64,000 bases of DNA from Dendrolimus kikuchii (lineage: Eukaryota; Arthropoda; Insecta; Lepidoptera; Lasiocampidae), in the NCBI GenBank assembly GCA_019925095.2, contig JAHHIN020000030.1:2012501-2076500 (forward strand), read 5' to 3'. A program made the position numbers and the translations under genes. A model generated the notes under the pieces. It made no database searches, had not been told where the DNA came from, and saw only the letters and a list, made by a program, of their open reading frames with translations. Positions 20,954 to 31,330 of this stretch are shown here, piece after piece. Within the stretch, counting starts at the first letter, position 1; each line of letters starts with the position of its first letter.

Positions 20954-21388
20954 TTTTTGTGCAATTGATGCGTGATCTAGACGTTTATATGATCTAAGCC
21001 ATGGACCTCTATAATAGGGACGCGACATATTGTTCTATACGTACAATTGCTTATACAAATAGCATACATTTTGAAGGCACACACATAAACATATATCTAT
21101 CTCGTTCTTACTCAGCACTGTAACTCGCAGGAAAACAATATAACAGTATTTCAGTGCGTACATAAAGTGGAACATGAATATACGTAAATACCTAATGAGG
21201 CCGAAAATCCGCCATGTTTAGTGCACCAAATGTCATTATCAGTCAGTGCAGCCGGTACTTGTCTTGTCAAAAAGTCGTGGTATAAATCAAAATAACAAAT
21301 TATCTTTCAATATTCTGCTTATTGTTAATGTTTCCGGGAAAATGATTTAAAATAATTGAAGCCAAATATAAATAATTACGTCGCAGAT

Positions 21389-22601
21389 ATGTCCGTGTGC
21401 AGTGTAATAGGGTGCGGCATAAGAAAAACACCAAATCAGTCATCTTTAACCATACACAGGTACGCTGTAAATAACTTTAAAAATATTGCTTATTGTTAAT
21501 GTTTCCGGGAAAATAAAGGAAGATTTTCATTATAATTAGCATGGTTCTTATGTGCAGTTATAGGTCATGAATGGATTTAACTTATTTAACTATATTTTTA
21601 CGCTTAAATAATGTTAATTTATTAGCTGGGGTTGTACATTATTTATCGACTTTGATATCGATATAATATGATTGCTTATATAAAATTTCTTATTTTATCA
21701 TGCTACCCCGCTTAAAACATACAAAAATAATAATTAAAACATATTTTATAGGATCCCAAGAAATGAGCGTATAAAGAAAAAGTGGCTGGAAGCCATTGGA
21801 ATGGAAAATATAAAGCCAAATGCAAAATATATTTATATTTGCTCGCTACACTTTGATGATAAATGTTTCAACAAAACTCTGGATGTGACTCGACTACGAG
21901 ATGATGCCGTGCCCTTCAAATTTGTAAGAGTAAGTTAATACTGTATATACTTTTATAGTTAGTATTGATATACTTTTTTTTAATTATATACATATTTTAA
22001 TACATACATATTATTTTATAACAAAACGTGCTATAAAAGGATCAAAATTAACATACAAGTTTTGTATGGTGGGACGATGATCAGCGGGATAGTCGTTGGA
22101 CTGTCGGCTTATTATATAATTCCTGCTCCGTCTTCACAGTCGAAGGCCTTAATATGTCTTCTCGTGCCTCTCACCCTCATGGAGACTGCTCGTATAATTG
22201 AAATTTGTACTTTCACTTTTAGCCTTTGATATACTTGTTGCTGCTACCTTATTACTGATATGCTAGTTACTAGTTGTAGTCTATGTCATTCTGATTCTAT
22301 ATAACTATTTTAGAAAAACTTATGGGTTTTGTGGCTGTGATTCCATCCAAGAAATGTATTTGGCCAATTTGAATGATAATGTCATAATTTAAGCAAATTT
22401 TATGAAAAAAATACTGTGGACACAATTATTCTAAACTAATATTTCAATATTTTGCAGCGACATGCCAGCCAACATAAAACTGGCATATTAAAAGAAAACC
22501 AGTTGGAAACAATTCCTGTTTTGGCCGGTCCTGACACCTCTACCTTGGTATATGCTGCACATTTAAGGACTCTGCTGTTCTTTAGCTTCAAGAGATGTTA
22601 G
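21389..22601 (+). CDS. THAP-domain zinc-finger protein, three exons
   Basis: Exon 1 21389-21459 (ATG to CACAG|GTACGC), exon 2 21752-21929 (TTTTATAG|GATCCC to AGA|GTAAGT), exon 3 22458-22601 (TTTTGCAG|CGACAT to TAG). Total 393 nt, 130 residues, with phases agreeing at both introns. The product carries a THAP domain: CSVIGC at residues 4-9 (two Cys), a KKKWLEAIG tryptophan motif, ICSLHF (Cys and His) and the closing DDAVPFKF (AVPF). This is the full C2CH signature of about 85 residues. THAP domains bind DNA and derive from P-element-like transposases. The tail of about 48 residues has no known motif. Each exon is too short to stand out as an ORF. Confidence in the THAP call is high; the exact 3' exon is less certain. 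Confidence 0.8.
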
Positions 22602-22747
22602 ATTTTGTATATACAGACTCTTTATAGTGAAGCTATTGAACCTACTTAGATAAAAGTAATATGCTTTGACATCTTTAGAGGAATAAACCAAAACTGATGG
22701 TGTCACTTCTTTGAATTTTGTATTCCATGTAAAACATCTAAGGTACA

Positions 22748-22753
22748 AATAAA
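22748..22753 (+). terminator. Polyadenylation signal of the THAP gene
   Basis: AATAAA about 147 bp after the TAG stop, in an AT-rich 3' region. This is consistent with the end of the THAP transcript. Confidence 0.5.
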
Positions 22754-23069
22754 ACTCATATTATAAACTTATGCCTTTATTAGTTTTACTTTAATAAAAA
22801 CTATTGTAAATTCGTTAAATTTTTAATAATTAAGTGATTTTAGAGCGGAAGTCATAAGGAATGACGTTTGTAATTAAATAAATGTTCTGTAGGAGTTTTG
22901 TTTTTTTTTATCACGCGGCCCTTAATAAGTTTAAAATTTGAATCACTCTCACTTATGGTGCAGCGCACCTATCTTGAGGTGCGTTGCGGTAATGTGTTAC
23001 GGACTTTAGAGTCAGCAACACAATAAAAAAAGTTTAGACTACTTACCTCTCTATTACAATCTAATTAAT

Positions 23070-23145
23070 CTGTTTTGGATATCAAAATAAGAGTACGTGT
23101 TTTACTTAGGAAAAACACGTACTCTTATTTTGATATCCAAAACAG
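23070..23145. repeat. Perfect 34-bp inverted repeat, 8-nt loop
   Basis: The arm 23070-23103 (starts ctgttttggatatcaaaata) is exactly complementary to 23112-23145; the loop is acttagga. A perfect 34-bp stem is unusual outside young foldback elements. No target duplication was resolved. Confidence 0.9.
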
Positions 23146-23155
23146 CATAGCTAGC

Positions 23156-23265
23156 TAGCATGCTAACGTTTTATCGCCGACATAAAGCTTCCATCCCTTT
23201 CCGGCATATACGCAAGTGCAAGCGAGACGGCAACATACGAAACGACGATAAAATTTAGCATGCTA
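23156..23265. mobile_element. 110-bp MITE with about 20-bp TIRs
   Basis: Left end tagcatgctaacgttttatc and right end whose complement reads tagcatgctaaattttatcg: about 18 of 20 positions agree. A TA dinucleotide at both edges is compatible with a TA target duplication (Tc1/mariner-like). It lies 10 bp from the 34-bp hairpin. Confidence 0.6.
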
Positions 23266-24443
23266 GAGATGGGCAGATGGCACTGTACTACGCCATATGT
23301 TTATGTTTTGTGGTCACTGTGTTGTCAAACGAGAACTTTATCAAATCAGTGTAGCAACTTTTAAAAATCGTCATATCGTTTACTCGTTAAATTTGAAACA
23401 CGAACTTGTCTTAGATTTCACACATCTAAATCAAAGTATCTTTGCACATAACAATATACTTACTTCCTATTAAAGTATAAATTCTACAAATAATTAATAC
23501 TCAATAATATTGAAAATAAAATGAGCCAAGGACGTTTATCGATAAAACCTAATAACATTAAAATCTTCTGGGCAGCACTAAAACCGCCATGTTTAGTGGC
23601 CAGGTGACGTCACAGTGGCACGCATTTTTTATTGACGTTTCACTTCCATAGGTTTCATACTTCAGTGCATTTACCATATGATATGATTATAATGGTTTTG
23701 GATTTTTTTTAAATTATATGGTCTAGTAACAAAGGTCTTAGTGCCGTTATTGTACTAAATTTGACGTTATAAAGGACTTCGTTTTTGCAAAAATGACTAT
23801 GGGACACTAAAAATATGGTACGTATTCACGCCTCTAGCGCGCCGCTGAAAAAGAAGCCAGAAAAGCCAGTCTAGTTCAAAAGTAAGTTGAATTTTCTATT
23901 GACTAAATGATTAAGTTTTGCGAAGTCAGTAGTAAACAGAAAAAACCGTGCTCGCTGTTTATACGCCACGATAGTGATGTCAGATATTTTAATATATCGA
24001 TCACTGAATAAAGTTATTTAACTTGTCACAGCTATTTAACAGGTGATAAATCACCGCTCGTGATATTTTAGAAGTGAGGATAAAATAACAGTACCGCTAC
24101 GTTTCATAGTAACGACTAAAACTGCATATGATTTTTGGAACTGTAAAATGAAATAATACGCTACACTCCAACGTTACTCAAAGCGTTATAAATAACTCAA
24201 GCAAATGAATGTGTAACGTTTTGTTAAAGAATAAGGTTAAATTTTACTCAAATAAGTTAGCCATTTATCGTTTTGACTATGTACTTTAGCTATCTTGTAC
24301 TATATGGTGCTGTAAGTATTAGCCTCACGTGAAATAAAGCTCTGGTGAAATTTAATAGCAGTTTCCTATTCTTGTAACTGGAGTGAAAAGTTATTTAATT
24401 TATATTTCCGTTATTTTACCGGTGATCAGTGAAATGTGTCATC
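23266..24443. other. Intergenic DNA
   Basis: AT-rich sequence with no coding region or recognisable element. It contains the words cgccatgtttagtggccagg (near 23586), similar to cgccatgtttagtgcacc near 21210 upstream of the THAP gene. Confidence 0.5.
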
Positions 24444-24448
24444 ACAAG

Positions 24449-24715
24449 TGTTAGCGACGCATTATAACATTTATATAATATTTAATTTTTATGGCAAATA
24501 AATGGCGAAGACGGGCGGCAGAGGGCATGCGTAGGACACCAGAGGGGGTTGGGCAGGATGCGGGGGTGAGTGGCGTAGATTGTCGCCCGCGCATCTCATA
24601 GTAGTCTGCGTTCCGCGTCGCGCTGTGATATATGTGTTTTTTAGTTGCCTACGTACGTCTACGTGCCGCTTCTTTTCGGTTAAAATAATCTCCTTTTTTA
24701 TTTGTTCGAGCTACA
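24449..24715 (+). repeat. 5' LTR of BEL/Pao element A
   Basis: TG...CA ends, 267 bp. It differs from the 3' LTR by four substitutions (gaag/gaaa, gcatgc/gcgtgc, gtagat/gtcgat, ataatc/atattc). Confidence 0.93.
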
Positions 24716-24718
24716 AAG

Positions 24719-24731
24719 TGGTCTTCGAGCC
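24719..24731 (+). promoter_or_regulatory. Putative primer-binding site of element A
   Basis: TGGTCTTCGAGCC starts three bases after the 5' LTR. TGG followed by a T-arm-like word is what a tRNA 3' end (ending in CCA) would pair with. The tRNA identity was not established. Confidence 0.5.
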
Positions 24732-24859
24732 AGATCATTATGTACAGAACGCCTTCAGCCCAAAGAATGGTCTAAACAAGGAGAAACGCGAGTGTAAAAG
24801 ATGAAATAAATTTACCAAAAGTACCGGCAGTCACTGCGAAAAATATTGTAACTGTCGAT

Positions 24860-25868
24860 GTGCACAGCAAGCCTATGACAGTGCCGTTGGATAGTGGAAG
24901 TATAAAGTCGGAGATACCTGTGGGTAATAAAATGAATGTCTCACGACAATGTGCTTCACTGTCTAGAAAATCATCTTCTTCCATTGAGGCACGTAGAAAA
25001 AGGCTTGAGTTACAAGCCGCAGAGGCAAAAGCGCGAATTTAATATGGATTTAATTGAAAAACGGTTAGCCGCAGATATCGCAGATTTGGAAGATGAAAAA
25101 TACAGTTCACATTCGGAGGGAAACCACTCTCAACATGGTAATGTGGAAGAATGGCTAGAACGGAGCCAGCACGAACTGGAGGCCCAAGCTGACCCACGAG
25201 ATGGTATAAAAACGGGACAGCTGGACCAGCCGCTGCCACCGCCTGTGCCCCAGGCTACAGGCACCGACAACAAAGATGGGACAGTTCATATATTGGCTTC
25301 CGCGCTGAAAGATCTTGCCGCCGCTTCCAGCAGTAATAATTCAAACGCCCAGATGCTCAGCCGCTTATGTACACCAAGGGACCTGCCGGCGTATTCCGGT
25401 GATCCACTTGAATGGCTGCAGTTCAAGCAAGCGTTCGAAGAATCCACGAGAGTGTGTAACTTCAGCGACCAAGAAAATTTATGGAGGCTAAGAAAGTGTT
25501 TGTTTGGTCCAGCAAAAGAAGCTGTGACGGCTTTGCTAATAAGTGCAACGTCACCTACGGTTGTGATGTCTACTCTGGAGCTGCAGTTTGGAAATCCAGA
25601 CATAATCATATCGAAAATTACGTACGACATTAAAAACTTTCCACCTGTGTCTCCAGTATATCACAAAGATATCATTTCATTCTCGATAAAGGTCAAGAAT
25701 TACGTTGCCGCTGTTCTTGCAATTGGTCAAGAAGAGTACCTGAAAGGAACAAATGTAACATCAATAATTCTGTCTAAATTGCCAACGGTATTAATTTCAA
25801 AATGGGCAGATTATAGTTTTAAATTAATACAAGAAGGTAGTAAGCCAAAATTTAATTTTGTTGGCTGA
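24860..25868 (+). pseudogene. BEL/Pao element A gag, frameshifted
   Basis: Gag N-terminal region in two frames: 24860-25042 (ending RKRLELQAAEAKARI) continues in the frame from about 25040 (MDLIEKRLAADIADLEDEKY). The two halves form one coiled-coil-like helix, so a single-base lesion near 25037 broke the ORF. Capsid-type motifs follow: YSGDPLEWLQFKQAFEES, LWRLRKCLFGPAKEAV and VMSTLELQFGNPDIII, as in BEL/Pao Gag (DUF1759-type). The frame is lost again at 25857, just before the pol frame. Confidence 0.85.
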
Positions 25869-28800
25869 GTTTTTGAACGAAGAGGCTATTAAAATATCAA
25901 AAACGTCAGTAAATATTTCATATTACAATCCCAGTGACTATAAACGTAAACTAAGTAACTATAATATCGCGAATCGTACGCACACAGTGTTGGTACAAAA
26001 CAGTGGTGAGAGTGAGAAGTACCGTTATTGTCGCGCGTCTTGTCATAACTTACCGGACTGTAAGAAGTTTAAAAAAGCGTTACAAAAGGACAAGTGGCAG
26101 TTTGTGAAACGGGGAGGTTTGTGTTATAGGTGTTTAGTGTCACGTCATAATCGAGAATCGTGTTCAGCACCCGTGTGCGACAAGGATAATTGTGGACAGT
26201 CGCATCATAGGTTGCTGCATTATGTTTACGCGCCCAAACAACAAACCGGTTTGCAACTTAGTGAAAACACGCCTGTGCCTTTTAACGACCGCTCGGACGA
26301 ATCGCGAAATGAAACTGTTATGCACGTACAAATGAAAAATCGGAAACTGTTGTTAAAAACAGTGCCAATATGTGTTCACGGACCTAATGGTGTAATAAAT
26401 ACTGTGGCATTATTGGATGACGGATCTACGGTGTCAATAGTAAGTGAGAATCTTGTAAAGCGTCTAGGAGTGCACGGATGTAAACAAAAATTACGTGTAC
26501 GAGGCGCCTGGGAATGCAGCGATCTGGTATGTAATAGTGAATTAGTCAATTTAACTATATCTAATATAGAAGGGACAATGTTTAACTTGCAATTACGTAG
26601 TACAAATGGACTTAACTTACCTTCTCAATGTGTATCTTTAGATGAACTTTTGTGTAGTGAAAATTTTGAAAATATAAGACATTTATTGTGTAACGGACTG
26701 TGTAAACCTGAAATACTAATTGGTCAGGACAATTATAATTTATTAGTGCCATTACAAATCACACAAGGCACACCAAATGGACCATACCTGACGCGTACTC
26801 CGTTGGGATGGTGTGTGCATGGTTGTGTATCCACATTGCAGGAAGGGCCTCACTCTATGCTCTTCTTGTCAGGCTCAGGTGTCGACGGGGATTCACGAGA
26901 ATCTGAAAAAGAATCCTTACATGATTTACATGAAACCGTACGGCAATCCTTCTCCATTGAAGCCATGGGTGTCTCCAGGAAGCCGCGCCAGAACTCTGAG
27001 CATGTGAAAGCCATTGAACATCTAGAGCGTACGTCCATGTTGAAGGATGCCAGATGGCACGTAGGCTTGCCATGGAAAGACAGCTCCTGTAAAATGCCAG
27101 AGTCATTTAAAAATGCATGCAATAGGCTGAAGGGCGTGGAGAAAAAGTGCAAAGCAAACCCGAGTTATGCAGTGAGATACACAGAGAGAATAAACCATCT
27201 CCTGGAAAATGATTACGCATACGAGCTTAAAGATGATAAGGTCACTTCAAAGACATGGTATCTCCCACATTTTGGCGTTGATAACCCAAATAAAAATAAG
27301 CTACGTCTGGTCTTTGATGCAGCCGCTAAGAGCAATGGGTACTCCCTTAACGATTACTTAATGACGGGACCTGACCTACTTACATCACTATACGGAATTA
27401 TGTTGAGATTTCGAGAAAATAAAATAGCCGTGACGGGAGACATCCGCGATATGTTTTTACGTATAAAAATTATACCCGAGGAACAACATGCTTTACGCTT
27501 CTTATGGAAACGTCCCGGGGGCTCACAGGGTGATTTTAAAACATATTCAATGTCATCACTAATATTTGGCGCGAACTGTTCCCCATTCATTGCACAATTC
27601 ATAAAAAACAAAAACGCTAAGCTGTATGAGTCATCGAAACCCCGAGCGGTGCAAGCAATTTTTAAACAACACTACGCTGACGATTATATAGACAGTTTGG
27701 AAGATAGCACTACAGCAATACAATTAATAAAAGATATAGCACATATACACAAACAAGGTGGATTTGAAATAAGGAATTGGACAAGCAACTGTGAGGAAGT
27801 ATTAAATAGTTTGCCAAAACAGACCTTATGTTCAAATGCTGTAAGGTTGAAAATTGGACAACAAGATGTGGGTGAACGGATATTTGGACTTATTTGGTAC
27901 CCAAAAGACGATGAACTAGGATTTGATGTTTCTTTTAAACGTATCCCGGAAAATATAATTAATGGACTGAAACGCCCTACCAAGCGAGAAATGTTACGTT
28001 TAATTATGTCTATATTTGATGTCTACGGATTTTTATCTCCATTTACGGTGAAAGCAAAAATAATGCTTCAAGAAATATGGAAAACGAACCTAGATTGGGA
28101 CGATGAAATACCGGACACCGTGCATGCAAAATGGACAAATTGGTTGCAACAATTAAAGTATGTAAACAATGTTCGCCTGCCACGCTGTTACCATGCGAGT
28201 GTTACAGTGAGCGAGATGGCAGTAGTTGCACCGAATAGTGAGAGGCCGAGCGGGCACCGATCGAGCACGACTGTCACCGAAAATCGACACAACGTCAGCG
28301 CGTACGCTTCAAGTTATGGCTTATATACAAACCTACAGCTGCACATATTTTGCGATGCATCGACTCAAGCGATGTGCGCCGTAGCATATTGGCGTTGGGT
28401 AAATAAAGCGGGAAAAATACAAATTGCGTTTATTTCAAGCAAATGCAGAGTAGCACCTATTAAACACACTTCAGTGCCCCGCTTGGAACTACAGGCCGCA
28501 GTTTTAGGCGCTAGATTGGCTGAGACTGTTGTGAAGGAACACAAAATTGGTCCACATGAAAAATATTATTGGAGTGACTCATCTACAGTGTTGCATTGGA
28601 TAAGAAATCATGCACGCGATTATAAACCTTATGTTGCGCATAGACTAGGCGAAATAGATGAGTTGTCGTCTGCTACGGATTGGCATTATATACCTACAAG
28701 TATGAACGTCGCCGACATCGCCACCCGAGACAGTTGCGACGTAAAAATCCTGCAAAATGAATGGTTATACGGCCCCGAGTTTTTATATCAAGAAAGCCAT

Positions 28801-29478
28801 ACCTGGCCCAAGGATATTCTTGGGGAAGTTTGCAGTGAGATTCTGGAACGGGTGACTCTTCTGTGCGACGCTTCACCATCAATACCCGATGCTGAAAGAT
28901 TTTCATCGTGGTTACGTTTGCTGAAAACCACCTGTGTGGTACTGTCATTCATAGATAAGTGTAAGAAACTTTCAGGTGATATTGATGGCGACATGATGAG
29001 GAGGGCAGAGCGCCTATTGATTGTGTACTCGCAGAGTCAGTCATTCGCTGAAGACTTGCAGAACCTGAAAAAGAAGAAAAGATTAGAAAGTAAAAGTAAA
29101 CTACTTACCTTATCTCCATATATTGATGAGTATGGAATTCTTCGAGTCGGTGGCCGCATCGACTCCGCCTTGGGAATATCGTCTGAAACAAAAAATCCAG
29201 TTATACTAGATGGTAGAAACCATATTACTAAATTAATAGTGCGATACTACCATGTGAAGGCTGCTCATGGGAACCGCGAAACTGTTGTAAATAACCTAAA
29301 ACAAAAATACTGGGTTATACGGATGAGGCCAACAATAAAGCATATCACTTCACAATGTATGTATTGTAGAATAAAAAAGACTCGACCACAACCGCCAAGG
29401 ATGGGCGACTTACCGAGTGCAAGGATGGCGCATTATCAGAGGCCATTCACGTACTGTGGAGTGGACCTATGGAGGTAG
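25858..29478 (+). CDS. BEL/Pao element A Gag C-terminus and Pol (protease, RT, RNase H, integrase start)
   Basis: 1206-codon frame. Zinc knuckle CYRCLVSRHNRESC and a second CDKDNCGQSHHRLLH. Protease LLDDGSTVSIV near residue 180. RT with LRLVFDAAAKSNG, GDIRDMFLRI and the catalytic YADDYIDS near residue 605. RNase H with FCDASTQAMCAVAYW, SVPRLELQAAVLGARL, YWSDSSTVLHWI and NVADIATRDS. Integrase HHCC domain from HVKAAHGNRETVV to CMYCRIKK. The frame stops at the first catalytic Asp region (YCGVDL) because of an indel near 29463, and the rest is in the next frame. The domain order protease-RT-RNase H-integrase and its motifs are BEL/Pao, not gypsy. Confidence 0.92.
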   Translation: MLAEFLNEEAIKISKTSVNISYYNPSDYKRKLSNYNIANRTHTVLVQNSGESEKYRYCRASCHNLPDCKKFKKALQKDKWQFVKRGGLCYRCLVSRHNRESCSAPVCDKDNCGQSHHRLLHYVYAPKQQTGLQLSENTPVPFNDRSDESRNETVMHVQMKNRKLLLKTVPICVHGPNGVINTVALLDDGSTVSIVSENLVKRLGVHGCKQKLRVRGAWECSDLVCNSELVNLTISNIEGTMFNLQLRSTNGLNLPSQCVSLDELLCSENFENIRHLLCNGLCKPEILIGQDNYNLLVPLQITQGTPNGPYLTRTPLGWCVHGCVSTLQEGPHSMLFLSGSGVDGDSRESEKESLHDLHETVRQSFSIEAMGVSRKPRQNSEHVKAIEHLERTSMLKDARWHVGLPWKDSSCKMPESFKNACNRLKGVEKKCKANPSYAVRYTERINHLLENDYAYELKDDKVTSKTWYLPHFGVDNPNKNKLRLVFDAAAKSNGYSLNDYLMTGPDLLTSLYGIMLRFRENKIAVTGDIRDMFLRIKIIPEEQHALRFLWKRPGGSQGDFKTYSMSSLIFGANCSPFIAQFIKNKNAKLYESSKPRAVQAIFKQHYADDYIDSLEDSTTAIQLIKDIAHIHKQGGFEIRNWTSNCEEVLNSLPKQTLCSNAVRLKIGQQDVGERIFGLIWYPKDDELGFDVSFKRIPENIINGLKRPTKREMLRLIMSIFDVYGFLSPFTVKAKIMLQEIWKTNLDWDDEIPDTVHAKWTNWLQQLKYVNNVRLPRCYHASVTVSEMAVVAPNSERPSGHRSSTTVTENRHNVSAYASSYGLYTNLQLHIFCDASTQAMCAVAYWRWVNKAGKIQIAFISSKCRVAPIKHTSVPRLELQAAVLGARLAETVVKEHKIGPHEKYYWSDSSTVLHWIRNHARDYKPYVAHRLGEIDELSSATDWHYIPTSMNVADIATRDSCDVKILQNEWLYGPEFLYQESHTWPKDILGEVCSEILERVTLLCDASPSIPDAERFSSWLRLLKTTCVVLSFIDKCKKLSGDIDGDMMRRAERLLIVYSQSQSFAEDLQNLKKKKRLESKSKLLTLSPYIDEYGILRVGGRIDSALGISSETKNPVILDGRNHITKLIVRYYHVKAAHGNRETVVNNLKQKYWVIRMRPTIKHITSQCMYCRIKKTRPQPPRMGDLPSARMAHYQRPFTYCGVDLWR

Positions 29479-30329
29479 CTGTGGGCCGTCGACGAGAAAG
29501 GAGGTATGGGGTCTTATTTACCTGTATGACCATAAGAGCGATACACATAGAACTTATGTCAGATTTGAGTACGGACGCCTTTATAATGGCATTACGACGG
29601 ATGGCTGCCAGGCGAGGCTGGCCGCAGTACTTGTACTCCGACAATGGCACAAATCTAAGGGGCGCTGACAACGAGCTGAAAAGATCAGTTAAAGAGTTAG
29701 ATGAGGCCGTGCTGAAACAAGAGGCTGCTAACTACCACACCACGTGGATCTTCTCTCCTCCCGCAAGCCCGCATTGGGGTGGGGCGTGGGAAAGACTGAT
29801 TCGCAGCGTCAAGGAATCTTTAAAAGTCGTACTGAAAGAAAGAGCACCGCGTGATGAAATCTTGAGTACCCTGATGGCCGAAGTGGAACAGATGGTCAAC
29901 AGCCGGCCCTTAACTCATGTGAGTGTTGAACCACACACTGACGAGTCGCTCACGCCGAATCATTTTCTTCTCCACTCTTCTTCAAACTCACCTTGCATCG
30001 GCGTGTTTGATGAATCAGATACATACTTACGCAAGCAGTGGAGAATATCTCAGAGGTTAGCGGACTTATTCTGGAAGCGGTGGGTTCGAGAGGTGCTGCC
30101 AGATATGCGTCCACGTACCAAATGGCACCAAGATCACAGGCCCTTACAAGTGGGGGACCTTGTCCTTATTGTGGATCCTAACTCCTCACGTAACGTCTGG
30201 CCACGGGGAAAGATAGAGAAAGTGATGCCTGGACAAGACGGACGTGTAAGAGTTGTGGACGTCAGAACGAAATCAGGGTTGTTGCGGCGGTCAGCAACAC
30301 GCGTCGCTTTGATACCGACGGAAAAATGA
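29469..30329 (+). pseudogene. BEL/Pao element A integrase core and C-terminus
   Basis: 286-codon continuation of Pol in a shifted frame. RAIHIELMSDLSTDAFIMAL, YSDNGTNLRGADNEL (second catalytic Asp) and PHWGGAWERLIRSVKESLKV (catalytic Glu) give the DDE core. The C-terminal GDLVLIVDPNSSRNVWPRGK and GRVRVVDVRTKSG are the BEL/Pao integrase tail. It ends 24 bp before the 3' LTR, leaving no room for an envelope gene. Confidence 0.88.
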
Positions 30330-30339
30330 GTGCGTTCGC

Positions 30340-30353
30340 ACTGGGGTGAGGTG
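30340..30353 (+). promoter_or_regulatory. Polypurine tract of element A
   Basis: ACTGGGGTGAGGTG immediately before the 3' LTR; G-rich and in the position expected for plus-strand priming, although it contains some pyrimidines. Confidence 0.5.
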
Positions 30354-30620
30354 TGTTAGCGACGCATTATAACATTTATATAATATTTAATTTTTATGGC
30401 AAATAAATGGCGAAAACGGGCGGCAGAGGGCGTGCGTAGGACACCAGAGGGGGTTGGGCAGGATGCGGGGGTGAGTGGCGTCGATTGTCGCCCGCGCATC
30501 TCATAGTAGTCTGCGTTCCGCGTCGCGCTGTGATATATGTGTTTTTTAGTTGCCTACGTACGTCTACGTGCCGCTTCTTTTCGGTTAAAATATTCTCCTT
30601 TTTTATTTGTTCGAGCTACA
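30354..30620 (+). repeat. 3' LTR of BEL/Pao element A
   Basis: 267 bp, same ends as the 5' LTR, followed by the target duplication acaag (30621-30625). Confidence 0.93.
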
Positions 30621-30960
30621 ACAAGTAAGAAGTCCCACAGACACAGACGCGGTGCTGCAATCGCCGTACTTAATCCTTCCACAGTAATTATTGTATACCT
30701 AATTCGTAAATTGATGTAGGTATAATTAATCAGGGTTGGGCAGTATTTGAAATACTTGTAATTGAAATACGTAATTAAAATACAAATACGTATTTTGTAT
30801 TTGTATTTCAATTACTTCTTAAAAATGTAATTTGTAATTAGTATTTCAAATACCTGACGCTGAGGTATTTTGTAATTAGTATTTCAAATACTTATGGTTG
30901 CAAAATACATTTTACAAAATACATTTAGCTACCTTATTGATGGGTGTATTCTTCAGAAAA

Positions 30961-31330
30961 TAGCGCTTGATAGCTTTCATAAGCAAAATGGTGACCGCTA
31001 AATATTAGGTACGTTCTGCAGTACTGGCCATTTAAAATAAATATTTCTGTTTGGCTAAGATATATAATTTCAAATTAATTTTACTTTGAAAACATGAAAT
31101 TCTTTTTTAAAAATTAGTCATTTATTTATTGATAAGCGTTATGTTTTCTTCGCATTTGAATCTTTTTCGTCATGATGGTTAGTTAAAAATTCGAGTAATT
31201 ATGGAATAAGAGTACCGTCGTGGCAGCAACGCGGCAAGAGCGACAAGCAACATCAACGGCCTTTATGAGCGAACACTACAATAAACGCACCACTTGTTAT
31301 TGGTTTCTCCGCTTCCATTTGGCAAACTTC
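30961..31330. other. Inner left part of the hAT-like element
   Basis: Noncoding AT-rich DNA between the repetitive left terminus and the CR1-like 3' tail. No ORF or known repeat recognised. Confidence 0.35.

Larger units (their letters stand above)
19052..20998. mobile_element. MULE-like non-autonomous DNA transposon, copy 1 (1947 bp)
   Basis: Flanked by a perfect 9-bp direct repeat CCATGGACC (19043-19051 and 20999-21007). A near-identical copy is at 54497-56469 with its own 9-bp duplication. The ends form a degenerate terminal inverted repeat of about 75 bp: both contain GTCTAGA at 14-16 bp from the tip and CAAAAACGGC further in. A 9-bp target duplication with long imperfect TIRs is typical of the Mutator (MULE) group. 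No transposase is encoded; a 90-codon ORF near the right end is not convincing. It carries an internal RTE-derived repeat and a subterminal hairpin. Confidence 0.75.
24449..30620 (+). mobile_element. BEL/Pao LTR retrotransposon A, full length
   Basis: Two 267-bp LTRs (24449-24715 and 30354-30620), starting TGTTAGC and ending GCTACA, differ at four positions. The target duplication acaag is perfect (24444-24448 and 30621-30625). The interior encodes Gag, protease, RT, RNase H and integrase in BEL/Pao order, with no envelope gene. LTR divergence near 1.5% indicates a fairly recent insertion, yet the coding region has at least three frameshifts (near 25037, 25857 and 29463). Confidence 0.93.

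Noticed and set aside
20756..21028. 90-codon ORF at the right end of MULE copy 1
   Set aside because: Crosses the element border, has no motif, and is not preserved as an ORF in copy 2.
30330..30353. Envelope gene after BEL/Pao integrase (errantivirus-like)
   Set aside because: Only 24 bp separate integrase from the 3' LTR in element A and 27 bp in element B; no envelope ORF in any of the three elements.
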